This document shows, piece by piece, positions 1-5,930 of a stretch of DNA of 8,347 bases. The translations under genes and the position numbers were made by a program. Origin of the DNA: Actinomycetota bacterium (GTDB lineage: Bacteria > Actinomycetota > Humimicrobiia > Humimicrobiales > Humimicrobiaceae). The notes beneath the pieces were generated by a model that was not told the DNA's origin, ran no database searches, and was given only the letters and a program-made list of their open reading frames with translations. The stretch lies in the NCBI GenBank assembly GCA_023475715.1, contig JAMCVO010000110.1:1-8347 (forward strand), read 5' to 3'. How positions within the stretch are numbered: the first letter of the stretch is position 1; each line of letters begins with the position of its first letter.

Positions 1-943
1 TTAGTACATCAAAAAAGAACGGGAGTTGCCCTGATAAATAATATAAAATCTGCATTGAAACTGTACCAAGAAGATCACCTTCACAACTGGCAACAATACC
101 TTCATTTGTTAACATAGACAATGCAAAACAAGGTGAAGCAATATCTAATTCCTTTAATTCCGGCCAGCATCTTACAGCAATTCCGCTTAATGAATTAAAT
201 TCAATAATTTGCTTAGAAGCAAGATATAATTTAATTGCATCCATTATGTCATTACTTGCAGGTCCATCTATTTTATATTCTTTTTCATTTATCTGAGAAT
301 AAATCTTTTCACAATCATTTATGCTAATTTTTTTAGCTGTTTCAATAAATTTAGCAATATCAATATATACTATTTCCGGACCTATAATGTTTTTAAGTTC
401 AAGTTCATGGAAACTCGCATCCAGCATCCCGGGACAATGATAACCAAGTAATCCTATTCTGCTGTTTCTAAGTTTATTAATTGTTTTTATAACTTTTATG
501 ATGGAATCCAGGCTTTTTATTACATTCTCGTCTTCTGGTCCACCAAACAAAATTTCAAATTTATTACCTAACTTTGAAATAACTCCACCTGATTGCATAA
601 ATCCTACAACTGAACCGGTAATAATATTCCCGCCCTCTAAATTTTCAGGTACCACCCATAAAATTAATGGAACCTTAATATTTTCAATCACTTTTACTGC
701 CAGTTCATCAGGAATCCAGCTGCCAATTTGAAGTAATAATAAATCTATATTTTCTTTTTTTAAAAAATCATTGGCATCACTTGCTTTTGTTATAGTATCT
801 GCAAATTCTTTTACCAGTGCTATTTCAACATTTTTTTCTTTTAATTTGGATAAAAGAATATTTATATTATTTCGTTGTTCAACAGGATATTTTGTAGGAA
901 TAGCTACAGTAACTGCTCCTATTTTTGAGAAAACATTTTTCAT
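1..943 (-). CDS. L-fucose/L-arabinose isomerase-like protein, 3' end cut by window edge
   Basis: The frame starts at ATG 943 and stays open to base 1, giving 314 residues without a stop; the C-terminal part lies outside. The start is secure: a GGAGG sits 8 bases before the ATG. The N-terminal part alternates strands and helices as in the N-terminal Rossmann-like domain of the FucI/AraA superfamily (COG2407 type). The C-terminal part seen here carries the family-like stretch R258-C259-W260-P-E-L, then a PCF segment and C287-E288-G289-D290 followed by a Leu/Gly/Ser helix, which resembles the active-site region of fucose isomerase-like proteins. In this family acidic residues bind a divalent metal for aldose-ketose isomerisation. 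Members of COG2407 are often only isomerase-like, so the actual reaction and sugar are not known. It lies 45 bases after the phosphotriesterase-like gene, presumably in the same transcript, and should be cytoplasmic. The family call is fairly sure, the activity is not. Confidence 0.82.
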   Translation of the reverse strand, partial: MKNVFSKIGAVTVAIPTKYPVEQRNNINILLSKLKEKNVEIALVKEFADTITKASDANDFLKKENIDLLLLQIGSWIPDELAVKVIENIKVPLILWVVPENLEGGNIITGSVVGFMQSGGVISKLGNKFEILFGGPEDENVIKSLDSIIKVIKTINKLRNSRIGLLGYHCPGMLDASFHELELKNIIGPEIVYIDIAKFIETAKKISINDCEKIYSQINEKEYKIDGPASNDIMDAIKLYLASKQIIEFNSLSGIAVRCWPELKELDIASPCFALSMLTNEGIVASCEGDLLGTVSMQILYYLSGQLPFFFDVL

Positions 944-956
944 TTAAACTTCCTCC
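936..956 (-). promoter_or_regulatory. Strong RBS and start region of the isomerase-like gene
   Basis: Reading on the minus strand, AAAGGAGG is followed by 8 bases (AAGTTTAA) and the ATG at 943. The 21 bases from GGAGG through the fifth A after the ATG are identical to those at 5252-5272 before the binding-protein gene. Confidence 0.75.
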
Positions 957-988
957 TTTAACTGTAATTATTTTTTTCTAATATAAAC

Positions 989-2023
989 TTATAATTTATC
1001 TTCAATGTTTAGCAATTTTCTGGGATTTTCTATTAAAATTATATCGATATCTTTTTTTGTTATCCCCTCTTCAAACATTAGAGGTAAAATATTATTTAAA
1101 ATATGAGCATAACCATGACCACTATATTTAATGAGATCAGTCTTCAGGCAGATATCTGTAGAAATAAGTAATTGAGATATAAAACCCATATCTATAATTT
1201 CTTTTAATGCTTTTATTCTCTCATTATCATGCATAAAACCCATTCCTGTTTGTTCTCCAGTATATTCCTTACCAAAGTTATCAAACTCTATTGTCACACC
1301 TTTATTTAAGAGTGCTTTGCAATAACCTAAATCTATTTTTGCATCTACATGACATATTATTATGCAGCTTAAATCTACAATATTTTTCGACATCAAATCC
1401 AGAACTTCAAGACCATTTGTACTCCACGGATCAATATGAACCGACAATGCTGCACCAGTCTCTTTCTGAGCAATCGAGGCAGCTCTAAGTACTTTTTTTT
1501 CATTTTTTGTTATTTCTTTACTGGTACCTATTTCGCCAATAATTCCTGATCTAATGTTTGTATTTCCAACACCCGTTTTTATATCATTTATTATTTTTTG
1601 AGCAATCCAGACTTCATTCTTTTCATTTATATAATCCGGGTGCAGTGATTCAACATAAAAACCGCTCCCCATTATAATATTTAAACCAAGAGCTTTTGAT
1701 ATATTCCATAAAGCTTCAGGATCTCTTCCCATTCCAATATTTGTCATATCCACAATAGTATTGCCACCTGCTTTTTTAAATTCCAATAACTCTTGGATTG
1801 CAAGTTCAATATCTGAAAGCAGCAAATTATCTTTCAAAGCCCTGTGATTTTTTCGCAATTTATCTATATTTGAAATATCTACTTTTTTATCTGACGGCAA
1901 TGTTTCATCAAAACTTTGAAAATTTTCTAATTTTTTTCTTAAATCCAAAAATATATGCTCATGCATCGCGATAATTCCCAGTTTGCTTGCATCAATTTCA
2001 CCATTTACGGTTATGACTGACAT
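989..2023 (-). CDS. Phosphotriesterase-like metal-dependent hydrolase (possible lactonase)
   Basis: A 344-residue amidohydrolase-fold protein of the phosphotriesterase/PHP family, of normal length. The binuclear metal site can be read in order: H21-E-H23 on strand 1, E164 in the IIGEIG motif, H196 (SVH), H225 (CHV) and D290 (STD). Glu164 stands where bacterial phosphotriesterase has a carboxylated lysine, as in E. coli PHP. Characterised relatives include phosphotriesterase-like lactonases and phospho-furanose lactonases. Given the sugar transporter and isomerase-like neighbours, a sugar-lactone or phosphosugar-lactone hydrolase is a reasonable inference, but the substrate is not shown. The open frame reaches back to TTG 2035, but the GGAG at 2033-2030 lies 6 bases before ATG 2023, so the TTG frame start overlaps the ribosome binding site and ATG 2023 is chosen. 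The protein is predicted cytoplasmic. It starts 53 bases after the permease stop and appears to be co-transcribed. Confidence 0.88.
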   Translation of the reverse strand: MSVITVNGEIDASKLGIIAMHEHIFLDLRKKLENFQSFDETLPSDKKVDISNIDKLRKNHRALKDNLLLSDIELAIQELLEFKKAGGNTIVDMTNIGMGRDPEALWNISKALGLNIIMGSGFYVESLHPDYINEKNEVWIAQKIINDIKTGVGNTNIRSGIIGEIGTSKEITKNEKKVLRAASIAQKETGAALSVHIDPWSTNGLEVLDLMSKNIVDLSCIIICHVDAKIDLGYCKALLNKGVTIEFDNFGKEYTGEQTGMGFMHDNERIKALKEIIDMGFISQLLISTDICLKTDLIKYSGHGYAHILNNILPLMFEEGITKKDIDIILIENPRKLLNIEDKL

Positions 2024-2029
2024 AAAATT

Positions 2030-2033
2030 CTCC
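2030..2033 (-). promoter_or_regulatory. RBS that decides the phosphotriesterase-like start
   Basis: GGAG (within TTGGAG) lies 6 bases before ATG 2023 on the minus strand. The TTG at 2035 that opens the longer frame is part of the same motif, which argues for initiation at 2023. Confidence 0.7.
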
Positions 2034-2076
2034 AATTGAATATATAAGAAAGAAATATATAATAATTATTTATAAT

Positions 2077-2895
2077 TTATCCCTTAATTGCACCTTCAGT
2101 TAAACCTTTTACAAATTGATTTTGTAAAAATAAATAGGCAATTGTAATTGGAATTACTGAAATTATTACTCCTGCAGCAATCAAATTCCATGGTGAATCC
2201 CATTCTCCAATATACCTGGCTATACCTAAAGGTAAAGTGTATAAAGGTTCATCTCTTAATAAAACTAAGGCTAGAATGAATTCATTCCAATTATTTACAA
2301 ATAAAAGAATTATTACTGTAGCAATTGCAGGTCTAGATATGGGAATACAAATCTTCGTAAATATCCCAATTTCAGAATATCCATCAATTCTTGCAGCTTC
2401 TATTAATTCATTGGGAATTCCTGCAAAAAATCCTCTAAATATCAATACAGAGATAGGAATTCCAAATGCAATATAAGATAATATTAAAGCTATAAGAGTA
2501 TTATATAACCCCATTACTCTCATCATGGAAAAATAAGGTATTAGAATTCCAGCCTGTGGTATCATTATTCCTAACAGAATTATCACAAATATAATATTTG
2601 AACCTTTATATTTTAGTTTAGAAAAAGAATATCCTGCTAAGGATGATATAATTAATGTCACAATAATAGAAAATATAGCAACTATAATTGAATTTAAAAA
2701 TAATCTTGAAAACTGAAATGTTTTCCAAGCAACAACATAATTTTCAAAATGTATTTCTTTTATAAAAAATGATATAGAAAAGATATCTTTTTTTGCTCTT
2801 AAAGAAATTGATGCAATCCACAAAACTGGAAATAAAAAAGCAATTCCTATAATATAGAATAATAATCCACTTATTACTTTTTTAAAATTTTTCAT
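2077..2895 (-). CDS. ABC sugar transporter permease, MalG-like (CUT1 family)
   Basis: A 272-residue inner-membrane permease with about six hydrophobic segments (roughly residues 8-28, 65-87, 100-120, 133-154, 193-212 and 240-258). The cytoplasmic EAA loop that docks the ATPase is clear: E166-A-A followed by DG at 171-172 and the I-P pair ending at P185. The C-terminus carries the FVKGLTEGAIKG-type tail typical of MalG-like permeases. It pairs with the MalF-like permease 28 bases upstream to form the translocation pore. The frame could begin at ATG 2916, but that codon has no Shine-Dalgarno sequence, whereas AAAGGA at 2908-2903 sits 7 bases before ATG 2895, so the shorter form is preferred. 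The transported compound is probably a mono- or oligosaccharide or a related polyol or lactone; this cannot be told from the permease. Confidence 0.92.
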   Translation of the reverse strand: MKNFKKVISGLLFYIIGIAFLFPVLWIASISLRAKKDIFSISFFIKEIHFENYVVAWKTFQFSRLFLNSIIVAIFSIIVTLIISSLAGYSFSKLKYKGSNIIFVIILLGIMIPQAGILIPYFSMMRVMGLYNTLIALILSYIAFGIPISVLIFRGFFAGIPNELIEAARIDGYSEIGIFTKICIPISRPAIATVIILLFVNNWNEFILALVLLRDEPLYTLPLGIARYIGEWDSPWNLIAAGVIISVIPITIAYLFLQNQFVKGLTEGAIKG

Positions 2896-2902
2896 CTTAT
2901 TT

Positions 2903-2908
2903 TCCTTT
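2903..2908 (-). promoter_or_regulatory. RBS that decides the MalG-like start
   Basis: AAAGGA, 7 bases before ATG 2895 on the minus strand. It lies inside the longer frame that would start at ATG 2916, which itself follows only an AT-rich stretch without GG. Confidence 0.6.
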
Positions 2909-2923
2909 AAAACCATTTTTAAA

Positions 2924-3808
2924 CTATTCTTTTGAAGTTTTTAACCTCAAAATGGAAAATATTGTACACAAAATTACTATTACAACTGCTATTACAGATG
3001 AAGATCCCATCTTATTAAACATAAAAGCATTCTGATATAGTAGAGTTGCCAGGACATCACTACTATGATTGGGCCCTCCTCTGGTCATAACATAAACAAG
3101 ATCGAATTCTCTAAAACCTGCTATTAAATTCAAAAGGGCTGCAATAGTAATAACCGGCTCTAACAATGGAATATAAATTTTAAAGACTATTTTTGAAAAA
3201 GAAGCTCCATCAACTTTGGCTGCTTCTACAAGTTCGTTAGGTATCGTTTGCAATCCTGAATAGTATAATAAAGTATTAAATCCTGTCCATTGCCATACTG
3301 ATGCAATTATTACTGTATATAAAGACAAATTTGGGCTCCCTAGCCACATAATTGGTAATTTTATTAAATGTAAATATTCCAATAACTGATTTATTATACC
3401 GAATGCATCAAACATTCTTGACCACATAACACCAATGATAATAGGAGAAAGAAGACAAGGGATAAAAATTACACTTCTTAAGAATTTACTTCCAGGTACT
3501 TTTTGGTCAATAATCAAAGCTACTATAAAACCAAAAATATTTAAAAATGTTACCCTCAGTACAACAAAAATACAAGTTTGATAAAAAGCTTTATGGAATA
3601 TTTTATCACTTAAAACATTTATGTAATTAGTAATTCCACTAAATTTTATTTGGCTAAAATCAAATCCTGACCAATTAGTAAAAGATAAATAAAAAGTAAA
3701 AAAAATAGGTATTGCTAAAAAAGCAAAAAAGAAAACTATTGTAGGTAAAGAAAAATAAAATCCTAATCTACCTGCTTTTCTGCTTAACATATTTGAATTA
3801 CTATACAT
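2924..3808 (-). CDS. ABC sugar transporter permease, MalF/UgpA-like (CUT1 family)
   Basis: A 294-residue membrane protein with six likely transmembrane segments (about 17-42, 76-100, 109-129, 161-183, 212-232 and 270-288). The EAA loop reads E195-A-A followed by DG at 200-201 and the I-P pair ending at P214. It is followed by the family hallmark around residues 242-246 (T-R-G-G-P), seen in most MalF/UgpA-type permeases. It forms a heterodimer with the MalG-like product encoded just downstream and receives substrate from the lipoprotein encoded just upstream. The open frame extends to TTG 3826, but no ribosome binding site precedes that codon. ATG 3808 is preferred, with only a weak A/G-rich GAAAAG before it. 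A weak initiation signal here fits a permease made in smaller amounts than its binding protein. The start is less certain than the family. Confidence 0.9.
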   Translation of the reverse strand: MYSNSNMLSRKAGRLGFYFSLPTIVFFFAFLAIPIFFTFYLSFTNWSGFDFSQIKFSGITNYINVLSDKIFHKAFYQTCIFVVLRVTFLNIFGFIVALIIDQKVPGSKFLRSVIFIPCLLSPIIIGVMWSRMFDAFGIINQLLEYLHLIKLPIMWLGSPNLSLYTVIIASVWQWTGFNTLLYYSGLQTIPNELVEAAKVDGASFSKIVFKIYIPLLEPVITIAALLNLIAGFREFDLVYVMTRGGPNHSSDVLATLLYQNAFMFNKMGSSSVIAVVIVILCTIFSILRLKTSKE

Positions 3809-3840
3809 ATTATTTATTCTTTTCAATAATTTTTAGTAGA

Positions 3841-3858
3841 GAACAAGGTTATTTGTTC
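3841..3858 (-). other. Small secondary hairpin in the binding-protein/permease gap
   Basis: A 6-bp perfect inverted repeat (GAACAA/TTGTTC) with a 6-base loop, just after the larger 12-bp hairpin in the direction of transcription. It has no T-tract. It could form a second fold in the mRNA, but an arm of this length in AT-rich DNA could be chance. Confidence 0.3.
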
Positions 3859-3867
3859 ATTAGTTTA

Positions 3868-3895
3868 GTGGAGCTATTAGATATAATAGCTCCAC
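3868..3895 (-). other. Perfect 12-bp intercistronic stem-loop after the binding-protein gene
   Basis: In the transcript sense the arms GTGGAGCTATTA and TAATAGCTCCAC pair without mismatch around a 4-base loop. It begins 17 bases after the binding-protein stop and ends 59 bases before the permease start. No run of T follows, so it is not a classic intrinsic terminator. In maltose-type operons, structures at this junction protect the 3' end of the binding-protein message or limit read-through, which raises binding protein over permease. That role is inferred here by position and structure only. Confidence 0.75.
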
Positions 3896-3912
3896 CGTAT
3901 CTCCCTAGATAT

Positions 3913-5259
3913 TTATTCCTTTTTTTTCGCAGCATCCATAGAATTCAAAAATTCTTCTGCAGTCAATTCTTTTCCTATTACTCCTTGCATACCATTAAGC
4001 ATAGCTGAAGAATATTCCGAGTCCAAAATTAATTCCAAAACTGCAGTTTTTTGTGCATCTAACATACTTTGATATACAGGATCAAATTCTTTAGTGCCTG
4101 TATATTTTTGAAGAAATGAAGGAATAAATCCATTTTCATACATAACATCCGATGATTTCTGATCATAAAGTTTTGCTATTAATTGCACTGCCAGATCTGA
4201 ATTTTTACCTGTAGCTGATACAGCAAAGTTACTTCCTATAACAGCACCTGCTGCAGTAGATGCTGAATCTGTGCTTTTGTGTGGAAATGGAAACAAACTG
4301 AAAGTAAATTTTCCACCTATAGCATCAAGAACACCTTGCTTATTGGAAGATTGCAGAGGAAAATACATTGCTGCTTTTTGTTGAGTAAATAAATCTTCTG
4401 CACCTACAAATGCATCCATAGAATTTGCACCAGGAGCAAAAACCCCAGCATCTAACATATCAATAACTCTTTGGACTGATTCCTTTAATTCAGGTTGTAC
4501 CCATGATATTTCGCCTCTATCTGCCTTTGATATCAATGTATGCGATGGATCTGTATATATGTTTTGCCCAAACCACAAATATTTTGCTACCCAAAGATCT
4601 TTTGTCCCAACAGAAATTGCAAATTTTCCTTTATCTGCAAGAGTTTTTGCAAGATTTACTAAATCTTCAGTTGTTTTGGGTACTTCTAGTCCATACTGTT
4701 TAAACATCTCAACATTGTAGGCAATTTGGTTATTTAAAACATCTAAAGGAACTACATAGTTTTTTCCACCAGTGTATGAGCTGACTACAGAAATTATAGA
4801 TTTTACATTTTCAGGAATTTCAGGAAAATATTTTGCAAAATAATCATCCAACGGTACCATCGCTCCTGATTTTGCCAATTCTGCTATAACTTCCGGCCAA
4901 ACCTGAAAAATATCTGGGGCTTCTCCACCAGCTATTGCTGCTTTTAATGCTGGCTTATAATCTGCAAAACTTACATATTTCATTTCTATTTTGACATTTG
5001 GATGCTCAGCCGTAAATCTATCTGAAACGTCTTTATAAATGTTGGGATAAGCCCCTTCATTATTCCAGGACCACCATTCCAATGTCACAGGTTCAGCTGC
5101 TGTTGTTTCTGCTGTAGCAGTTGTAGTTGCTTCAGCTGCTGTTGTTTCAGCTGCTGTTGTTTCTGTAGTCGAAGTTGTTTTACAACTTGAAAGTGACAGA
5201 GTTGATAACAACAATATAATTACCAGTAACACTGATATTGATAATAATTTCTTTTTCAT
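3913..5259 (-). CDS. ABC transporter sugar-binding lipoprotein (family 1 extracellular solute-binding protein)
   Basis: A 448-residue exported lipoprotein. The N-terminus has the MKKK charged start, a long hydrophobic core (residues 5-23) and a lipobox L23-S-S-C26, so Cys26 should be lipidated and anchor the protein outside the cytoplasmic membrane. Residues 27-56 form a Thr/Ala/Glu linker with ETTAA repeats, a flexible spacer from membrane to binding domain. The rest is a family 1 solute-binding fold typical of CUT1 systems. It starts with VTLEWWSW and shows the usual GGEAPDIFQVWPE segment around residues 112-124 and many aromatic residues that could stack on a sugar. It delivers ligand to the two permeases encoded downstream. 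A GGAGG 8 bases before ATG 5259 makes the start secure and suggests strong expression. The ligand is unknown. No ATPase gene is present, as is common for CUT1 clusters sharing an MsmX/UgpC-type ATPase. Confidence 0.94.
   Translation of the reverse strand: MKKKLLSISVLLVIILLLSTLSLSSCKTTSTTETTAAETTAAEATTTATAETTAAEPVTLEWWSWNNEGAYPNIYKDVSDRFTAEHPNVKIEMKYVSFADYKPALKAAIAGGEAPDIFQVWPEVIAELAKSGAMVPLDDYFAKYFPEIPENVKSIISVVSSYTGGKNYVVPLDVLNNQIAYNVEMFKQYGLEVPKTTEDLVNLAKTLADKGKFAISVGTKDLWVAKYLWFGQNIYTDPSHTLISKADRGEISWVQPELKESVQRVIDMLDAGVFAPGANSMDAFVGAEDLFTQQKAAMYFPLQSSNKQGVLDAIGGKFTFSLFPFPHKSTDSASTAAGAVIGSNFAVSATGKNSDLAVQLIAKLYDQKSSDVMYENGFIPSFLQKYTGTKEFDPVYQSMLDAQKTAVLELILDSEYSSAMLNGMQGVIGKELTAEEFLNSMDAAKKKE
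5095..5163 (-). repeat. 15-base repeats coding the ETTAA linker of the lipoprotein
   Basis: Three identical, in-frame 15-base units (5149-5163, 5134-5148 and 5095-5109) each encode E-T-T-A-A. The first two are adjacent, and a diverged segment (E-A-T-T-T-A-T-A) separates the third. Identity at the DNA level, including synonymous positions, suggests recent slippage-type expansion. The repeat lies wholly within the linker, so unit number can vary without touching the binding domain. Confidence 0.85.
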
Positions 5260-5272
5260 TTAAACTTCCTCC
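5252..5272 (-). promoter_or_regulatory. Strong RBS and start region of the binding-protein gene
   Basis: GGAGG, an 8-base spacer AAGTTTAA and ATG 5259. The block is the same 21 bases as at 936-956, while the sequence on either side differs. Confidence 0.75.
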
Positions 5273-5316
5273 ACTTGTTTTTTACTTTTTTTAAAATATC
5301 TAATAAAATTTGTTTT

Positions 5317-5371
5317 GAGATTTGTTTGGTGATGCTATTTGGTCATAATAAATTTTTACTAAACAAATCTC
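5317..5371. promoter_or_regulatory. Inverted repeat in the leader of the transporter genes
   Basis: Two 14-bp arms (5317-5330, GAGATTTGTTTGGT, and 5358-5371, ACTAAACAAATCTC) are complementary except at one position, with 27 bases between them. It lies 58 bases before the binding-protein start. It may be a pair of binding sites for a dimeric sugar-responsive regulator, or a stem-loop in the mRNA leader. No T-tract follows in the transcript sense, so a terminator is unlikely. No promoter hexamers with good spacing could be fixed beside it. Confidence 0.45.
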
Positions 5372-5374
5372 ACA

Positions 5375-5395
5375 TTATGAATTGATATTGTCCAT
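5375..5395 (-). other. Six-codon mini-ORF (MDNINS) with an ideal ribosome binding site
   Basis: TTGGAGGTGA (5408-5399 region) places GGAGG 6 bases before ATG 5395, one of the best initiation signals in the window. The frame reads M-D-N-I-N-S and stops at TAA 5375. It overlaps the start of the region holding the inverted repeat and could be a leader peptide, an attenuator or the remnant of a lost gene. The peptide itself has no recognisable function. Confidence 0.4.
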
Positions 5396-5398
5396 ATC

Positions 5399-5532
5399 TC
5401 ACCTCCAATCATATTAAATATCTAACATATCTTTTTTTATCTGACACCTCCTTTTTGCTTGACTCTTTCAATCATGTTTAAAAACATAGTTATTTTTTTA
5501 TTGAATTTTATATATTTCACATTCATTCGTTT
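5399..5532 (-). other. Upper half of the 273-base leader between ASRT-like and binding-protein genes
   Basis: No gene is seen in 5260-5532 apart from very short frames. This half holds a perfect AAAAAGGAGGTG at 5456-5445 with no start codon at normal distance: the nearest ATG (5428) is 18 bases past the GGAGG and opens only M-L-D-I-stop. It also holds a 6-bp palindrome ATGTTT/AAACAT at 5474-5487. I expected a promoter for the transporter genes here, but no -35/-10 pair with good spacing stands out, so the promoter is not located. Confidence 0.4.
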
Positions 5533-5898
5533 TCATTCCTTATAAGCCATTGTTGTAAATATAGAAAAATTATCTTTTAGTGATAACAATCTTGAATGCT
5601 GTACAATTATGCCAATATTGCTATCTATTTTTACAGAATAAGGTTTTAATACTTCAATATTTACTGATATTTCTTTCAGATTATTCAAGTGCAAATCTAT
5701 CATTCTCTCTGCTTCTAATTTAATCTTAATATTTCTGATTGGTTCTTCATTTCTGAAATAAAAAGTAAATTCTATATCTGCAACTTCCTTATTCGGATTT
5801 AAAATAATTATTGCCTCATGAGAATAAAGCTCTCCAGCATTTGGGTCAGGTATTTCACCATCCGGTATAAACCATATTTTTGAACCATACTCTTTCAT
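5533..5898 (-). CDS. Anabaena sensory rhodopsin transducer (ASRT)-family protein
   Basis: A 121-residue soluble protein matching the small ASRT family (PF07100, formerly DUF1362; Anabaena protein about 125 residues) along its whole length. Features I recognise are W9 with the following IPDGEIP stretch, the SHE motif (H27-E28) before I-I-L-N (N34), the D-I-E-F-T-F-Y-F strand, E51-E-P53, R65, and the terminal V-Q-H-S-R-L block (Q100, R103, L104) followed by T-x-A-Y. The fold is an all-beta sandwich that assembles into a tetramer in the Anabaena protein. Comparative work on this superfamily proposed that most members are small-molecule, probably carbohydrate, binding domains rather than photosensory ones. 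Its place between the URO-D-like gene and a sugar transporter fits that view. ATG 5898 follows 32 AT-rich bases after the previous stop and has no Shine-Dalgarno sequence, so it may rely on coupling or be weakly translated. No rhodopsin gene is in the window. Confidence 0.85.
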   Translation of the reverse strand: MKEYGSKIWFIPDGEIPDPNAGELYSHEAIIILNPNKEVADIEFTFYFRNEEPIRNIKIKLEAERMIDLHLNNLKEISVNIEVLKPYSVKIDSNIGIIVQHSRLLSLKDNFSIFTTMAYKE

Positions 5899-5899
5899 A
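5874..5899 (-). repeat. Direct repeat, copy at the start of the ASRT-like gene
   Basis: The 26 bases running from one base before the ATG through the first base of codon 9 recur at 7152-7177 with a single difference (GAG here, GAA there, both Glu3). The two copies bracket the URO-D-like gene in the same orientation, and similarity ends sharply on both sides. Confidence 0.85.
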
Positions 5900-5930
5900 T
5901 TTTTTAATATAATAATTAATTTTCAATTTC

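Noticed and set aside
498..731. Plus-strand open frame within the isomerase-like gene
   Set aside because: It lies opposite a well-supported minus-strand gene, has no recognisable domain and no convincing ribosome binding site. The same applies to the other plus-strand frames at 1291-1488, 2237-2476, 3793-4008, 4503-4703, 6503-6703 and 7434-7631.
2024..2035. TTG 2035 as start of the phosphotriesterase-like protein
   Set aside because: The codon overlaps the GGAG that serves ATG 2023, and nothing upstream of the TTG resembles a ribosome binding site.
3809..3826. TTG 3826 as start of the MalF-like permease
   Set aside because: No ribosome binding site precedes it, and ATG 3808 in the same frame gives a normal N-terminus.
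3868..3895. Intrinsic terminator after the binding-protein gene
   Set aside because: The stem is good, but no T-run follows in the direction of transcription, and the permease genes downstream are expected to be in the same transcript.
5474..5487. Palindrome ATGTTT/AAACAT as an operator
   Set aside because: A 6-bp A/T-dominated palindrome is expected by chance in this DNA, and it is not repeated near a promoter that I can identify.
5459..5487. Plus-strand promoter with TTGACT as -35
   Set aside because: No acceptable -10 lies at 16-18 bases, and there is no plus-strand gene for it to serve.
5533..5898. Light-sensing transducer working with a rhodopsin
   Set aside because: No rhodopsin gene is in the window and the neighbours are sugar transport and enzyme genes. 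The family name reflects its first characterised member only.
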